Shown here: positions 24,268 through 35,873 of the stretch, piece by piece
How positions within the stretch are numbered: position 1 is the first letter of the stretch
How the letters are laid out: the number at the start of each line of letters is the position of its first letter
From: Thozetella sp. PMI_491
Taxonomy: Eukaryota; Ascomycota; Sordariomycetes; Chaetosphaeriales; Chaetosphaeriaceae
DNA: 64,000 bases
Reading direction: 5' to 3'
NCBI GenBank assembly: GCA_021432635.1
Contig: MU270051.1
Location: forward strand, 62,001-126,000
The notes under the pieces: model-generated
Seen by the model: the letters and a program-made list of their open reading frames with translations, nothing else
Database searches by the model: none
Told to the model about the DNA's origin: nothing
Translations under genes and position numbers: made by a program

Positions 24268-27200
24268 CTAGATTTGGAGCGGTGCCACCTGATCGACCTG
24301 GAAGAGCCAGTTGCCGTTGGTTTCCTCGGTGACTAGCCAGTCATATGGGAACTGAACAAGAGCACCTTGCGTCATATTTAGCAGCTCTTCGGCCTCAGCT
24401 CTACCCAGCAGATCCTCTACTGGGGGGTTAGCGCCTCGTCGGCTCCCCCGGGTGGTGGTACGCCGGCGGCGTCTCTGCGAACCCGCCGGCTTCATGGCGT
24501 GGTGGTCGCCCTCCTCGGGGCCGGTGAACTGCGCTCCGTTGGCCGACACCCCGCCTGCCGAATTGGGGGGTTTATCCAACGAGGAGAACGTCGTGCGCCT
24601 CTCTCTACGGCCATCCGGCTTGAGCTCAAGCTTATTGTTCGTCTCGGTCACCGGGCGAACATCTTCCTCTATCGCGGGAAACGGGGTAATGCCGCCGTCG
24701 TGGTCGGAGCGTGCGGGTAGGCCATTAGCCTTTTCGGGATCCGTCGCCAGGCCGTCCGGCTCGTGGTCATCTGCCGCTGATGTCTTCTCGTCCATGGCTT
24801 CTTCCCCGTGGTGGCTAATAATCTTAGGCAGGCCGCTAGGAATCGAGGGCCCAGGAACAGCACCTGTCGCCTTTTCGCCGAGTGCCTTTGCTACAGCTTC
24901 GACACCCGGGGCCCCGATCCCAGCCGCAGCAGTAGACTGCCGCGGCGGCAGGCCGGCCTCCGACTTCCGGTCGTCTTCCTCGCTGGAGTGGTGGCCATCC
25001 ATGCTCTCTTTGAAGCGTTGGGCGTAGGCCTTGTATTCCTTGTAGTCGGCCCAGTTGGTCGCTTCAGAATCTGGCATGCAGCGGAATACGCGCCGGAAGA
25101 TCTTGGTATTGTTCTCGGCTACCCGGCACCATATGTCTTCGAAGAAAGCAGGATTCAACGGATCACGCATGCAGTCCTTGTGGATGTCGGCGAGCCGGAT
25201 ATCCAGCACTGGCGCGTGGGCTGGTTCCTGGCACGGTCGACCCTGGGCATCCACGTGGAGCGGCGGGCCGCCGATGTCAGTATCGTCCAGCGCGGGGAGC
25301 GATGGGAGCTGGTTGGCCCTGGGCAGCCCAAGCTGCTCGGTTGTCCGCCTGTCGAAGGCAGGCACTGGAGGATATCGGTCGTTCCCGCCCCCTTCCTCGG
25401 AAAGAGTGTCGGGTGGCTGGTACGTGTGGTGCGCTGTCTTGGGGTGGTCAATAGTGCCTTTGCCTTCGGGAGATATGCCATGCAGCAGTACTTCGCGGCC
25501 CTGAACAATGATCGAGTCTCGGCCGCGATCGAAGCCCGTCTCCTGGGCATGTTTCCAGCGGTCTTTGCCAAGGCCCTCGACCTCCTTTTGGTGTAAAGGA
25601 TTGCCTGTCACCCTCTTGTCACCTGGCGCTACTTCCTTCCCTTTCGCGCCGGCATCCTCCTCGCTGTAAATGCCTTCGAGATCCACGTCGTGGTTGATGG
25701 TAGAAGAGCGCAAAAGAGGCAGGGGTGGAGCAGCGCCTTGCTCTGGGCCATCTGTCCTCCTCGAAGACCGCGTGGGAGAACCCTTAGCGACATGGTCGAC
25801 ATCGGAATCCCCGTCGGCGTAGATTCCATCCATCTCTGTCTCAAACTCAGCCTCACGGTCCAGGTCCGCCTGTCTCTCCTCCTCCAGGATCTCGTCAACG
25901 TCCAACCCCAGATGCTCCCGCATCAGGCGGAGACGTAGTGTATGTGCAAACCTGCCGACTTTGTATGGCCTACCGGCCATGGTGGACCAGAGCATGTCGG
26001 TATCGCGGACGATGGCGGCACACTCGGAGTCACGGTTGCCCAGCATGGACCGCTCATTGATGTTGGCCGAGCCTATGAGAGCGATGCGGTCGTCCACGAT
26101 GATGCATTTGGCATGGATGTAAAGCTGCTCGGTAGTGAGCCGGTCATGACCTAGCTTGCCCCACTGACGGAGACTGAAGAACTGAATGTAGTCCTCTGGG
26201 TCGATCCCTTCGGCCCGTAGGCGACCGAAGATGGAATGATCACCGCGGCAGATGCTGCGGTACTGGCATTGGAGAATCAGCCGCACGCTCGTGCCATCCT
26301 GCTCGTTCACCTCGTTCTGGAAGCCGGGCATGAGCGGCATCAGGATGACAGCGCGCCAATCCTCGTCCTTCTCGTGCGCCTTAATGATACGGTGAACCAA
26401 GGCGTCGCCGATGCGGTTGAGTAGTTTGGTGTTCATGGTCTCTGTACTGCTAATGAAAAACTGGTTCTCGATGTAGACAAAGTGGTCCGAGTCCTCGATC
26501 ATGCGGATGTAGGCCGACTGGATACTGGCCTCGGTGTCCTCGATGCCGAGCGACCAAGTCGAAGCGGAGCGGAGAATCTGTACCTCGCAGGTGCCCGTCA
26601 GCCCGAGCGCCTCGAGGTCTTCCTTCTTGTAATCCGGAGGCGGCAGCAGGAAGGGGGTCGGGCGCGTGGGCTTGCGCCCACGGCGCAGGTAGTTCCACCG
26701 CTGGACAAAGTGGCGGGTGAGATCCCTGGCGGGTTGGCCGACGACCTGCATTGAGACGTCGTGCCAAGGCATCCGGGGAACTCTCGACCGGTCGTACATC
26801 TCTTCGTAGGGCTCGTTAAGGCGGAAGAAGTCCTGCACCCGCGGATTCGAGTAGTCCTTTCCGGGGAAAAGCTGGCAATGCTCGGCGTCCTTGGGCACAT
26901 CTTCGGTCTCGAAGCCGGTGGCCTTGTCGTCCGCGACAGGGTGCTCGGGACAGTCCCAGCGGCCAAAGCACAGATCGATCCCACCAAGAAACGCTACATC
27001 GTGGTCCACAACACAGATTTTCTCGTGGTGGGCGAAGAAAAACTGGTTCTTCTTGAATTGGTTCGGCGACCGCTGGACAAAGATGTTGGGGTGCAAGTTG
27101 AGAAGGGAGAACTTGGTATACTCAGAATCGATGGGGATAGCAGCCTCGACATTCCGGTAGACGATGACGAAGATCTTGACACCCTCCTTCGCCTTTCTCT

Positions 27201-29763
27201 GGAGCAACCGGTCGAGACGCCACTTCTGGCTGATGCAAGCCGGGCGCCGCATGTACAACTCCGGGCTGAGCCACCAGTCGTGGATGTAGATGACATCTCG
27301 CGCCATGTTGATCGCCCGCGAGACGTTCCACATGTAGTCCCTGCCGTCAACTAGCCACTGCGCGTTGACGCCGGTTCTCACGGGTGCGAAGCTGCCGAAG
27401 CGGTTCCGAATGTGCCACGGCGTCTGCTTGAGCATCTCCGTGATGGAGTCTTCAAACTGCTGGATGATGTTTTGGTTGCGAGAGAAGAGCTTCACCTTGC
27501 GCTCCGAGGTGAGGATCTTCAGTGTATGGTGCTTCCGTGCAGGCATGTCAGCGCTGAAATCCATTTCCTCGTCGAGCGTACTGTCCTTGGCGGTGATCTG
27601 CTTGCGCTTGCTTTTCTTGGAGATGATCTTGAACTTCGGATCCACCAGATAGACGTCGTAAATGTTCATGTTCTCGGGGGACTCGACGCACACGATGTAG
27701 CTTTGGCGGACTAGGAACCACTTTCGGCTGTGTCGAGCGATCACCTTACCGGGCGTCAAGACCCGTCTAAAGTCCAGGCCCTTGGATGACTGAATATGTA
27801 AATAGCACTCTTTGCCGTGGTAGCTCCCTTCGGCAGCGAGACGGACCCCCAAGGCTGAGAGCTCCAGGAAGCGGCAGAGACGGTTGCTGTCGGCGCGAAA
27901 CATGAGCCAGTGGATCATCTCCTGAAGATATTTTTCCAGCATCTTCTGCTGTCGCTCTACATATCGCCTCCTGGCCAGTGCGGGATCCAGAGAGATATCT
28001 GCCATGGACCCGTTTGGGTTATTCAGAGCCGAGCCTTTGCGCCGGCCGCCGAGGACGTTCATCCGCGACTTCCTCTTCCTCGTCCGTGGCCTACCATCGA
28101 CGTCCGTGGCGGTCCCTTCAGCTGCAGTGCCTTCCCCTGCAGTGCCCTCGCCGGGAGCCTCGTCAGGTCCCTGGCCCTCGGCGGGATCCTCCTCATCGTC
28201 GTCGCCCAAGCCGCGAGCGCCTCGAAGATAGGGGAAGGCGGAGAGGGGAAACTTAGGCTGCTTGGGCCTTGCTCCGAGGTCAAGACGGGTGGTGAGGTAC
28301 TTCTCATTGTTCAGTGCCAGCTTGTACTTCCAGTGGAGGTTGAGGATGTCTCTGATGGTCCGCTTGATAACCCACTTCATTCTGCTTGGCCCATTTCCAT
28401 ACTCCATGTCGATGGTGAAGAGCCAATGACGCTCGCTGTCGCCATCCTGCACCGGAGCGCTGTCGCTGATGTGAACCCTGAGCTGCTCAAGTAGGACCGG
28501 GATTCGCTTGTTGCCATGTTCGTCCCGCTGAATCATGCTCGCCAACATCAAGACCGCAGGAGCGCCTGCGCGCAATTCAGCCATGAGCTCGGCCGACTTG
28601 TAGTAGTCAAACCGCTCTTCTTTCTTCTGACGCAGCAGCTTCAGCGTGCTCTTGACCTTGTGGCCAAAGGTAGACGCCCTCTCGGCGCCGAAAAATGGCC
28701 TCCTCGGAGTAATGGCATCGCCGTCCGACACCCCGCCGCCGAATGCCGACTTCCGTCGGAGATGGCCCAGCCTCAGGCCTGTGGGGCTGTCTACGTCCTC
28801 GGCTTCGTGGCCACGGGTCGAGATCCAGGAGCTACCTCTCAGGGCGCCGACTTCCCGAGCAAGGTGGTCCCGGCCCTCGCCCTCCGAGAGACCACCGCGG
28901 TCGACAGCAGAAGGCATGGTGGCGCGCCGGCCGAAGGGGATACGCCCAGGGGCAATGTCTTGCAGCCTAGGCGTGTTGGGAGTCGACAGCGTCTCTTGCT
29001 TGGGCCGGCGGAACCTCCTTCTCTTCTTTTTCGACTTGGCAGGCTCGTCGGCGAGCCCCTCGTCAGCAGTCTCCTCGGCATCAGCGTCCTCTTCGCTGCC
29101 CTCGTCGAGGGTGCGCGGTGGCTTGGCGGACGGACGGATCATGGCAGGGGAGCTTGCCGTCGAGCCGAGCTCGCTGGCAGGCGCCAAGCTGGAGGGCTTT
29201 GATCCTTGGACCGCCGATGGGCCAGCAAACTCCTTGAGCTTGGACATGAAGGATGAGCCCCGTATCTTGCCCAGTGTTTCCCTCGTATCCCAGGATCCGT
29301 GTCGGGAATGGATGGCGGGGGGGTCCACTAGAGTATCGCCGCGAGCAAACTGGACGCTCCGACGGCCGGCAGGGGAAGACGGTGCTTGGGAAGGATCTTC
29401 AGCGATGGTGCCCGGTCGGGGAGGGCCGGCAGTTGAGGGTTTCTCGAGGTTTAGGGGAGGGGGGCGAGCGGAAGCAGTATTCGCGACAAGAGGGGATGGG
29501 TCGTCGTGGGGTAGGCCACCGTTCAGGTAGTCTGATGGCTCGTTGTCGCGAGGGTTGGCTAGCCTCGGCGAGGCCGCAATGGTTGCGAAGTCGAACTGGT
29601 CGGAGCCGGCTGGCGACATCTCTTCCAAGCCAGGGGACGCCTCTTGGGGGATCGGGGGCAGCTCTTTGAATCGTCCCGACAACATGGCTGCTTCTTTCGG
29701 TGTCGACGTCGAGGGCGAGGCCGGAGTCAAGTTGGCCGGCCCAGGCCGAGAGGTTTCGGCCAT
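24268..29763 (-). CDS. SPO14: phospholipase D with PX and PH domains
   Basis: Hydrolyses phosphatidylcholine to phosphatidic acid and choline. The yeast homologue Spo14/Pld1 acts in sporulation and membrane traffic. One uninterrupted frame of 1831 aa, from the first ATG at 29763; an apparent earlier start near 29916 is a GTG. Residues 1-380 are Pro/Ser-rich and disordered. A PX-like region follows (about 405-640, with acidic and Gly/Glu-rich insertions), then a PH-like region (about 650-780). The first HKD motif is HHEKICVVDHD near 912-922, and the second is IHAKCIIVDD near 1216-1225. The supporting GSANINERSMLGNRDSE follows the second motif. The last ~400 residues are variable, ending with a conserved short block. 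The absence of introns over 5.5 kb is notable. The identity is secure. Confidence 0.95.
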   Translation of the reverse strand: MAETSRPGPANLTPASPSTSTPKEAAMLSGRFKELPPIPQEASPGLEEMSPAGSDQFDFATIAASPRLANPRDNEPSDYLNGGLPHDDPSPLVANTASARPPPLNLEKPSTAGPPRPGTIAEDPSQAPSSPAGRRSVQFARGDTLVDPPAIHSRHGSWDTRETLGKIRGSSFMSKLKEFAGPSAVQGSKPSSLAPASELGSTASSPAMIRPSAKPPRTLDEGSEEDADAEETADEGLADEPAKSKKKRRRFRRPKQETLSTPNTPRLQDIAPGRIPFGRRATMPSAVDRGGLSEGEGRDHLAREVGALRGSSWISTRGHEAEDVDSPTGLRLGHLRRKSAFGGGVSDGDAITPRRPFFGAERASTFGHKVKSTLKLLRQKKEERFDYYKSAELMAELRAGAPAVLMLASMIQRDEHGNKRIPVLLEQLRVHISDSAPVQDGDSERHWLFTIDMEYGNGPSRMKWVIKRTIRDILNLHWKYKLALNNEKYLTTRLDLGARPKQPKFPLSAFPYLRGARGLGDDDEEDPAEGQGPDEAPGEGTAGEGTAAEGTATDVDGRPRTRKRKSRMNVLGGRRKGSALNNPNGSMADISLDPALARRRYVERQQKMLEKYLQEMIHWLMFRADSNRLCRFLELSALGVRLAAEGSYHGKECYLHIQSSKGLDFRRVLTPGKVIARHSRKWFLVRQSYIVCVESPENMNIYDVYLVDPKFKIISKKSKRKQITAKDSTLDEEMDFSADMPARKHHTLKILTSERKVKLFSRNQNIIQQFEDSITEMLKQTPWHIRNRFGSFAPVRTGVNAQWLVDGRDYMWNVSRAINMARDVIYIHDWWLSPELYMRRPACISQKWRLDRLLQRKAKEGVKIFVIVYRNVEAAIPIDSEYTKFSLLNLHPNIFVQRSPNQFKKNQFFFAHHEKICVVDHDVAFLGGIDLCFGRWDCPEHPVADDKATGFETEDVPKDAEHCQLFPGKDYSNPRVQDFFRLNEPYEEMYDRSRVPRMPWHDVSMQVVGQPARDLTRHFVQRWNYLRRGRKPTRPTPFLLPPPDYKKEDLEALGLTGTCEVQILRSASTWSLGIEDTEASIQSAYIRMIEDSDHFVYIENQFFISSTETMNTKLLNRIGDALVHRIIKAHEKDEDWRAVILMPLMPGFQNEVNEQDGTSVRLILQCQYRSICRGDHSIFGRLRAEGIDPEDYIQFFSLRQWGKLGHDRLTTEQLYIHAKCIIVDDRIALIGSANINERSMLGNRDSECAAIVRDTDMLWSTMAGRPYKVGRFAHTLRLRLMREHLGLDVDEILEEERQADLDREAEFETEMDGIYADGDSDVDHVAKGSPTRSSRRTDGPEQGAAPPLPLLRSSTINHDVDLEGIYSEEDAGAKGKEVAPGDKRVTGNPLHQKEVEGLGKDRWKHAQETGFDRGRDSIIVQGREVLLHGISPEGKGTIDHPKTAHHTYQPPDTLSEEGGGNDRYPPVPAFDRRTTEQLGLPRANQLPSLPALDDTDIGGPPLHVDAQGRPCQEPAHAPVLDIRLADIHKDCMRDPLNPAFFEDIWCRVAENNTKIFRRVFRCMPDSEATNWADYKEYKAYAQRFKESMDGHHSSEEDDRKSEAGLPPRQSTAAAGIGAPGVEAVAKALGEKATGAVPGPSIPSGLPKIISHHGEEAMDEKTSAADDHEPDGLATDPEKANGLPARSDHDGGITPFPAIEEDVRPVTETNNKLELKPDGRRERRTTFSSLDKPPNSAGGVSANGAQFTGPEEGDHHAMKPAGSQRRRRRTTTRGSRRGANPPVEDLLGRAEAEELLNMTQGALVQFPYDWLVTEETNGNWLFQVDQVAPLQI

Positions 29764-31392
29764 GGGTGCTGGTCCCGGGCAGAAGCCGGCCAGGTGATCA
29801 GGGGTGGGCTGTGGCTGCCGCCGGGCGAGCACGAGGGGCAACGGGAGCCGTCTTGGGGGCAGACGTTGAGGGCTGAACCACGAGACGGTCTTTGGTGCGA
29901 CGCCAGATTCGGTCACACGGTTGCGGCTCAGGGATGGCGACCGCGGTCGTCGGGGACAGTAGTTGACACGTGGGTTAGGCCAATGGCTCGCGATGGGCCC
30001 CTTTCAATTGTATCCGCACAAGTCATCCGGTACGCACCCCGTTCGAGCAACCGGGGTGGGAAGGGGGAACAAGAATAAAAGGTTGACCTACGAGAAGAGA
30101 GGCGGCAGGTCGTGGCAGAGATGGAGCAGATAACTTGACGGTTAGTTTCCGGCCGATCCCCAGCGACAGTGCTACACTAGGCTACAGGGGTTTTCTGCTG
30201 CATCAATTAGGTAGGTGTGGGTACAAGGGCCCAGGATTGGTACTAGACAGGTTGGCTAGAGACCGAAAGGTGCGGTCACACCTTCAATTCTCTGACCCCG
30301 TTTCAGGATCTCTGCATTAGACTACAGCACCCTAACTCGGTGCTTGCTACCTGCTATCTTGCCAATGCCAGTGGCCCGTGGCAAAGACCATCAAGGTCCT
30401 AGCCTCGATGCCAGCAGCGCCCTCTCCTAGAGCGAAGGCATCTTGTAAGCCAAGGTGGTTGTAGACAGTTTGTAGTTGGGTAGGCAAGGTAAGGAGAGGG
30501 GGGAGGCATTGCATCGATGACGTAGGTCCAGAAAATGAACACCAAACCTCTGTAATCAACCCGAGCCCGGCATAACCATCAAACGAGAATGCGCGGCCTA
30601 TCAACCAGAAGCCCACGTTGCGACGGCATTCCGTAGCTGGGGAGTTGCTGGGGAAGGCGGCGGGGGGAGAGGGGGGGGGAGAGGGGGGTCAGATCGTGGC
30701 TAGCACACAGTTTAGGTACTCTCGTCAACGGACACAGCTCTCTACGCACACTAGCAGTTCCATGACCTCTAACCTAAACCCTCTCCCCCTTTTTTGGTTC
30801 CACGATTTCCTTTTCTCTTTTCTGTCTTTGGCCTTCCATTTTAAGAGAGAGAGAGAGGAGTCGGGGAACAAAAAAGGGGCCTGTCTCGTAACAACACCAA
30901 ACTTACCGCCGCTCTTAGGCGAGACCAAAGTGACAACAATATGGCCAAGGCGGCCGGCGATGTGAGGTGATGCCAGCTCTCTCCTAGACGGACGGGTTGG
31001 TGGCCGCACCTTCTGCAGTGTCGCAGGACTGCTGCCGGCAGTGCCAGATCTTGGTATGCACAAGGCTCATCGACGTACCTACGAAATACCAAAGTCCCCG
31101 GACGGACTTGGAGGCAGATTCTAGAAACTTTGAACTTTCCTCCTCCCGAGGTAGTTTTTGACGACTTCACAAAGGAGGCAGGAGCCCGGGGGGGGGGGGG
31201 GGAGGGGGGGAAGGTTCTGTAAGCAACCCCCCCAAACCGCGTTTACCCCGCGACTCCGACTCTCCAATAATGTGGGGTGAAAGCTAAGGGCAAGATTGCC
31301 TGCATCCTCGCGTCTGCCCAAAAACGCGTCCCAGCGTGCTCACCTTGAATTCGACAACGACAGACTCGTCCCACGGCCCAGATGCTGCCATA
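29764..31392. promoter_or_regulatory. divergent spacer, PLD / gamma-tubulin
   Basis: 1.6 kb between divergent starts, expected to contain both promoters. G-rich runs lie at about 30658-30686 and 31188-31210. No additional reading frame is convincing. Confidence 0.4.
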
Positions 31393-33159
31393 ATGCCCAG
31401 GTATGCCTGCAATCCGCGTGTAGCCCTATACTTCCAAGGGCATGGAAGAACTCACATGGTCTCAGAGAAATCATCACCATCCAAGCAGGCCAATGCGGCA
31501 ACAGCAGTCTGTGCCCCTCCCGACACCGCTCCCCCCTCCATACGAACCCGTCCATGGGACAGCAACTGGCATCAGTGCTGTGCTATGCTGTGCATTTACT
31601 GACAAGGGATTAGTTGGCAGTCAGTTCTGGCAGCAGCTCTGCCAGGAACACGGAATCAGCCAGGATGGGAATCTTGAGGACTTCGCAACCGAGGGTGGTG
31701 ACAGGAAGGACGTCTTTTACTACCAGAGCGATGATACCCGCTACATCCCGCGCGCCATCCTGATCGATCTCGAACCCCGAGTGCGTTTCTCATTCCCTAG
31801 CCTGCAGCGCAAAAATGAAGCGCCATCGAACTCAGAGGGATTTCCCAGCTAACATGTGCACCAGGTTATCAACGGGATCCAGACGGGCCCATACAGAAAC
31901 ATATATAACCCTGAGAACTTTTACGTGGGCAAAGACGGCACCGGGGCAGGAAACAACTGGGGTGACGGCTACCAGACTGGAGAGTCTGTTCACGAAGAGA
32001 TCATGGAAATGATTGACCGGGAGGCCGACGGCAGCGACTCGTTAGAGGTGAGAATCCCCCCCCGTCCCACGGCCGACGCCGCCAGCTCCCTCATCCTTCA
32101 CCAGGGCTTCATGATGCTTCACTCGATCGCCGGTGGAACTGGCTCCGGGCTCGGTTCCTTCCTGCTGGAGCGGCTCAACGATCGATTCCCTAAGAAGATC
32201 ATTCAAACCTACTCCGTGTTTCCCGACACGACCAACGCCGACAACGTTGTGGTCCACCCCTACAATAGTATGCTAGCCATGCGACGGTTGACACAGAATG
32301 CAGACTCGGTTGTCGTTCTCGACAACGGCGCCCTATCCCACATCGCCGCCGACAGATTGCACGTCCAGGAGCCGTCCTTTCAGCAGACCAACCAGCTCGT
32401 CTCGACCGTCATGTCGGCCAGCACCACCACCCTCCGGTACCCCGGCTACATGCACAACGATCTCGTCAGCATCCTTGCCTCGTTAATCCCCACTCCACGC
32501 TGCCATTTCCTCATGACCGCCTACACCCCCTTCACGGGCGACCAGGTGGAGCAGGCCAAGACGGTCCGCAAGACAACGGTGCTTGATGTCATGCGCCGCC
32601 TACTGCAGCCCAAGAACCGCATGGTTTCGACCGTTCCTGGAAAGAAGAGCTGCTACATCTCCATCCTCAACGTCATCCAGGGAGAGGTAGACCCGACCGA
32701 TGTGCACAAGAGTCTGCTGCGCATCCGGGAGCGGCGCCTAGCCACTTTTATCCCGTGGGGCCCGGCGAGCATCCAAGTAGCTCTAACCAAGAGGAGCCCC
32801 TATATTCCTACGGCGCACCGCGTGAGCGGCTTGATGCTTGCAAATCACACTAGCATTGCTACGGTAGGCGTCCGCCACTGCCCGACCTCTATCCCCCTTG
32901 TTATTCCGAGCTAACTCCATTGCCGCAGCTTTTCAAGAGGATCGTGAGGCTGTATGACGGCATGCGCAAGCGAAATGCCTTCATGGAAGGCTACAAAAAG
33001 ACCGCCCCATTCGCCGACAACTTAAACGAGTTTGATGAGTCTCGCGAGGTCGTGGCGGACTTGATAGCCGAGTACGAGGCCGCCGAAGAAGCGGACTACC
33101 TCAACCCTGACCTCGGAGACAAGGCTACTTCTGCGGAGGCAGACAAGAGGATGCCTTAG
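31393..33159 (+). CDS. tubG: gamma-tubulin
   Basis: Nucleates microtubules at the spindle pole body within the gamma-tubulin complex. Six exons: 31393-31400, 31466-31506, 31614-31780, 31865-32047, 32105-32863 and 32929-33159, giving 462 aa. The first exon is only 8 nt and the second 41 nt; together they give [20 protein letters not shown], the usual family start. The GTP-binding loop [10 protein letters not shown] opens exon 5, and gamma-specific blocks such as [19 protein letters not shown] and [11 protein letters not shown] are present. Intron 2 uses a weak donor (GTCTGT). Intron 4 (32048-32104, 57 bp) is a multiple of three and contains no stop. The acidic tail is short and ends DKRMP. Confidence 0.95.
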
Positions 33160-33688
33160 GGGTGAAGATGCGTTTGTTCCCTTGTCTGTTGGCTTGTTGA
33201 AACTGGGCAAGGCGGTTATGATATCCCAACTGACGGGTTGGCCATGTCATTGACGATGGCATGGCATACGCGGCGTTTCCGGTTTCGAGAAAGGGGTTAC
33301 GGTTGAGGCACTATCGGCTCCGAATCAGCGCGGGCGGGGCCGTATAGAATTCTTAGTGAAATCTATAAAAGCACTCCCCCTCCTCCCCTTCCCTTTCCCC
33401 ATTCTAAGTATGTTTCTGTTCCCTCCCAGCACGCCCTCTCAGCATCGGTGATGTCAGTGGGTGTCAGTAGTTTCCGCGATGCGAAAGGATGATGATTCAG
33501 CGCAGCTCGCCTGTGACTCAGATAAGCCCTACCTATCAAGGGTTGCTGCAGTGTGACTCCACAACGGGATGCCGACCTGCATTTGGCGTTCACACCCTTC
33601 ACACAACCGACGACGGACCGGGCCAAGCAATTCCCAGCCCGACCAATCTTAGCCGGAGCGTCATCACAGGAACAGGTCGAGCGAGACC
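33160..33688. other. spacer, gamma-tubulin / amidohydrolase
   Basis: 529 bp holding the 3' UTR of gamma-tubulin and the promoter of the tandem downstream amidohydrolase gene. A pyrimidine-rich tract lies near 33370-33400. No gene is seen. Confidence 0.45.
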
Positions 33689-35611
33689 ATGGCACCTCCG
33701 TTTCTTCAGTGGGGCTTCCTGCTCTCGCTGCTAGTAGGAGCTGTGGCCGTCTTCTTCCACTTGCAAACCCCTTCGGAGCCGGTCTCTGGCAGCGAGACCT
33801 TCTGCTACCATGGGGTGCGAACCGAGGCTAGCAGGGAAGACAGAGGAGTGAACTGTTTCACAGTCTCCGACGGGCAGTTCGCACGGGTCTTTCGACGAGA
33901 CCTCGACTCTGAACCGAGTTTACGACCCGGCTACGCGGCGCCCGGTCTCTGGGATGGTCACGGCCACCTCTTGCAGTACGGCGAGTTCCTGCACTCGGTT
34001 GACTTGTTCGGTGCCGCCTCGGTGGAAGAGGTGAGGTCGCGGATCAAGACATACCTCGCCTCTCACCCTGACGCTGGAGGCAAAGACGAGTGGGTCAGGG
34101 GTACAGGCTGGGACCAGATGGCCCTCGGAGGCATGCCGACCGCTGTACGTCTCCCCCAGGCGGTCAATCGCCGCTTAGATGCGTGGTCGCTTATGTCGAG
34201 TCACAGGACCTGCTCGAGAGCGACGAGCGCCTAAGGGGCCTCTATATCATGCTCGGTAAGCAAGCTCCTGTGACTGTGGCATATCCCTGCTCGCTGATCA
34301 TCTCTCTCTGCCGCTAGATCGGGTTGACGTGCACTGTATATGGGTATCCCAGTCTGTTTTAGACCTGCTTCCTCCAGATGTCGGCGATATCCCAGGGGGG
34401 GAGATCGTCCGAGACCCGGGCATGGGCGTGTTCTGCGACAATGCCATGGATCTTGTCATGCCCCTTTGGCCAAAACCCAACGAAGCCAAAGGCAGGGAGT
34501 TCCTCAAGTCAGCCATGAAGGAGCTGCACAAGGTGGGCCTTGTAGGGATGCATGATGCGGGTGTCTTCCCAGAACATCTAGAACTCTTCGACAAGATGAG
34601 CAAGACCGACGACTGGACGCTGCGGGTTTACGCCATGCTCGAGTGCGGCCGAGATGGACGGAACACCTTCTGCCCCGACAAGGCCGTCAAGCACTCGCAT
34701 CACGGCGGCTTTCTAACCGTGAGGAGTGTCAAGTTATTCGCCGGTATGCTGCCGCTTCCCTCCGTTGTGCCGTTCAGGACACTTGCTCACGCGTGCTTTT
34801 TGTAGATGGGGCTCTGGGGAGCTGGGGCAGCGCCATGATAGAACCGTACAACGATCGTCCGGACATGTCGGGCTCGCTACTTGTCAACTCATCTATGCTC
34901 ACTTCGCTTGCACGGTCGTGGGCTGCTGCAGGATTTCAGGTCAATATCCATGCCATTGGCGATCTCGCCAACAGGCTCGCCATCGACGCCATGGAAGCTG
35001 CCCTGCGTGACCAGTGCAGCGAGGGGACGCTGGCGGACTGCCAGACCCGACACCGCTTCCGCATCGAACACTCACAAATCATCCACCCGGATGACCAGAC
35101 ACGCATGCGTGAGATAGGCATTATACCGTCGATCCAACCTACGCACGCAACATCCGATATGAAATACGCCGAACAGCGCCTGGGGATGACGCGGACGGCT
35201 AACGAGGCATACCGAATGAAGTCGTTCGTCGGAATCGGGCTGGTACTGGGAAGCGATTTTCCTGTTGAGCCTCCAAATCCTTTCGAAGGAATCTATGCCG
35301 CAGTGACGCGAAAGAACCCCCATACCGGACAAGGACCACCGGGGGCCGAGGATGGATGGTATCGAGAGGAGGTACTGAGCCTAGAAGAGGCACTCGCTGG
35401 CTTCACGAAAGGTCCAGCCCACGGGGCGTTTTTGGAAGGCAAAGCAGGGGTTATCCGAGAGAAGGCGTTTGCCGACTGGATAGTGCTCGACCAGCCGTTG
35501 GAGGAGGTCAATGTCGAGGACCTGCGGAACGTGAAGGTGAGAGAGACGTGGGTGGCTGGAAGGTGCGTCTACAGAAGGGAAGAGTTGCAGTCGCCCAGCG
35601 AGCTCAAGTAA
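33689..35611 (+). CDS. membrane-anchored amidohydrolase, YtcJ-like
   Basis: A metal-dependent hydrolase of the amidohydrolase-3 family, substrate unknown. Exons 33689-34144, 34207-34255, 34318-34743 and 34806-35611 give 578 aa. The protein starts with a hydrophobic segment (about residues 6-25, WGFLLSLLVGAVAVFF), a signal anchor or uncleaved signal. The metal-site HxH lies in APGLWDGHGHLLQYGE. Later family residues are HAIGDLANRLAIDAM, FRIEHSQIIHPDD and a conserved Asp in VLGSDFPVEPPNPFEGIY. Exon 2 (49 nt) restores MPTADLLESDERLR across intron 1, and the Asp codons at both later junctions (G^AT) are split. An extracellular or endomembrane location is inferred from the N-terminus. Confidence 0.88.
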
Positions 35612-35873
35612 CCTCGATACGTATGAATACGAACCTCCATATCACTCGCAGGGAGGGAGGCGCGGATCTCGACATTGGGTTCAATCTTGCAATAGCCTGG
35701 CCAAGAGGCGATATGTGTTGTGATAACTAGCGAATGGTAGCCCACTGGACCTCGATGGACATGCTACCCATGGGCTTTCGTCGTATCTGATAAATTCAAG
35801 ACACTAGGAGCCCTTGCCCACAGGTTCCACACCATGCCTCCGCCTCGCCTGATATGCACTCTAATATGATTAC

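Noticed and set aside
24808-25596. 262-codon frame antisense to phospholipase D
   Set aside because: Shadow of a GC-rich coding region; no motif of its own.
28646-29530. 294-codon frame antisense to the phospholipase D N-terminal region
   Set aside because: Shadow of a low-complexity coding sequence.
29764-29916. Upstream start for phospholipase D
   Set aside because: It begins at GTG, not ATG. The first ATG is 29763.
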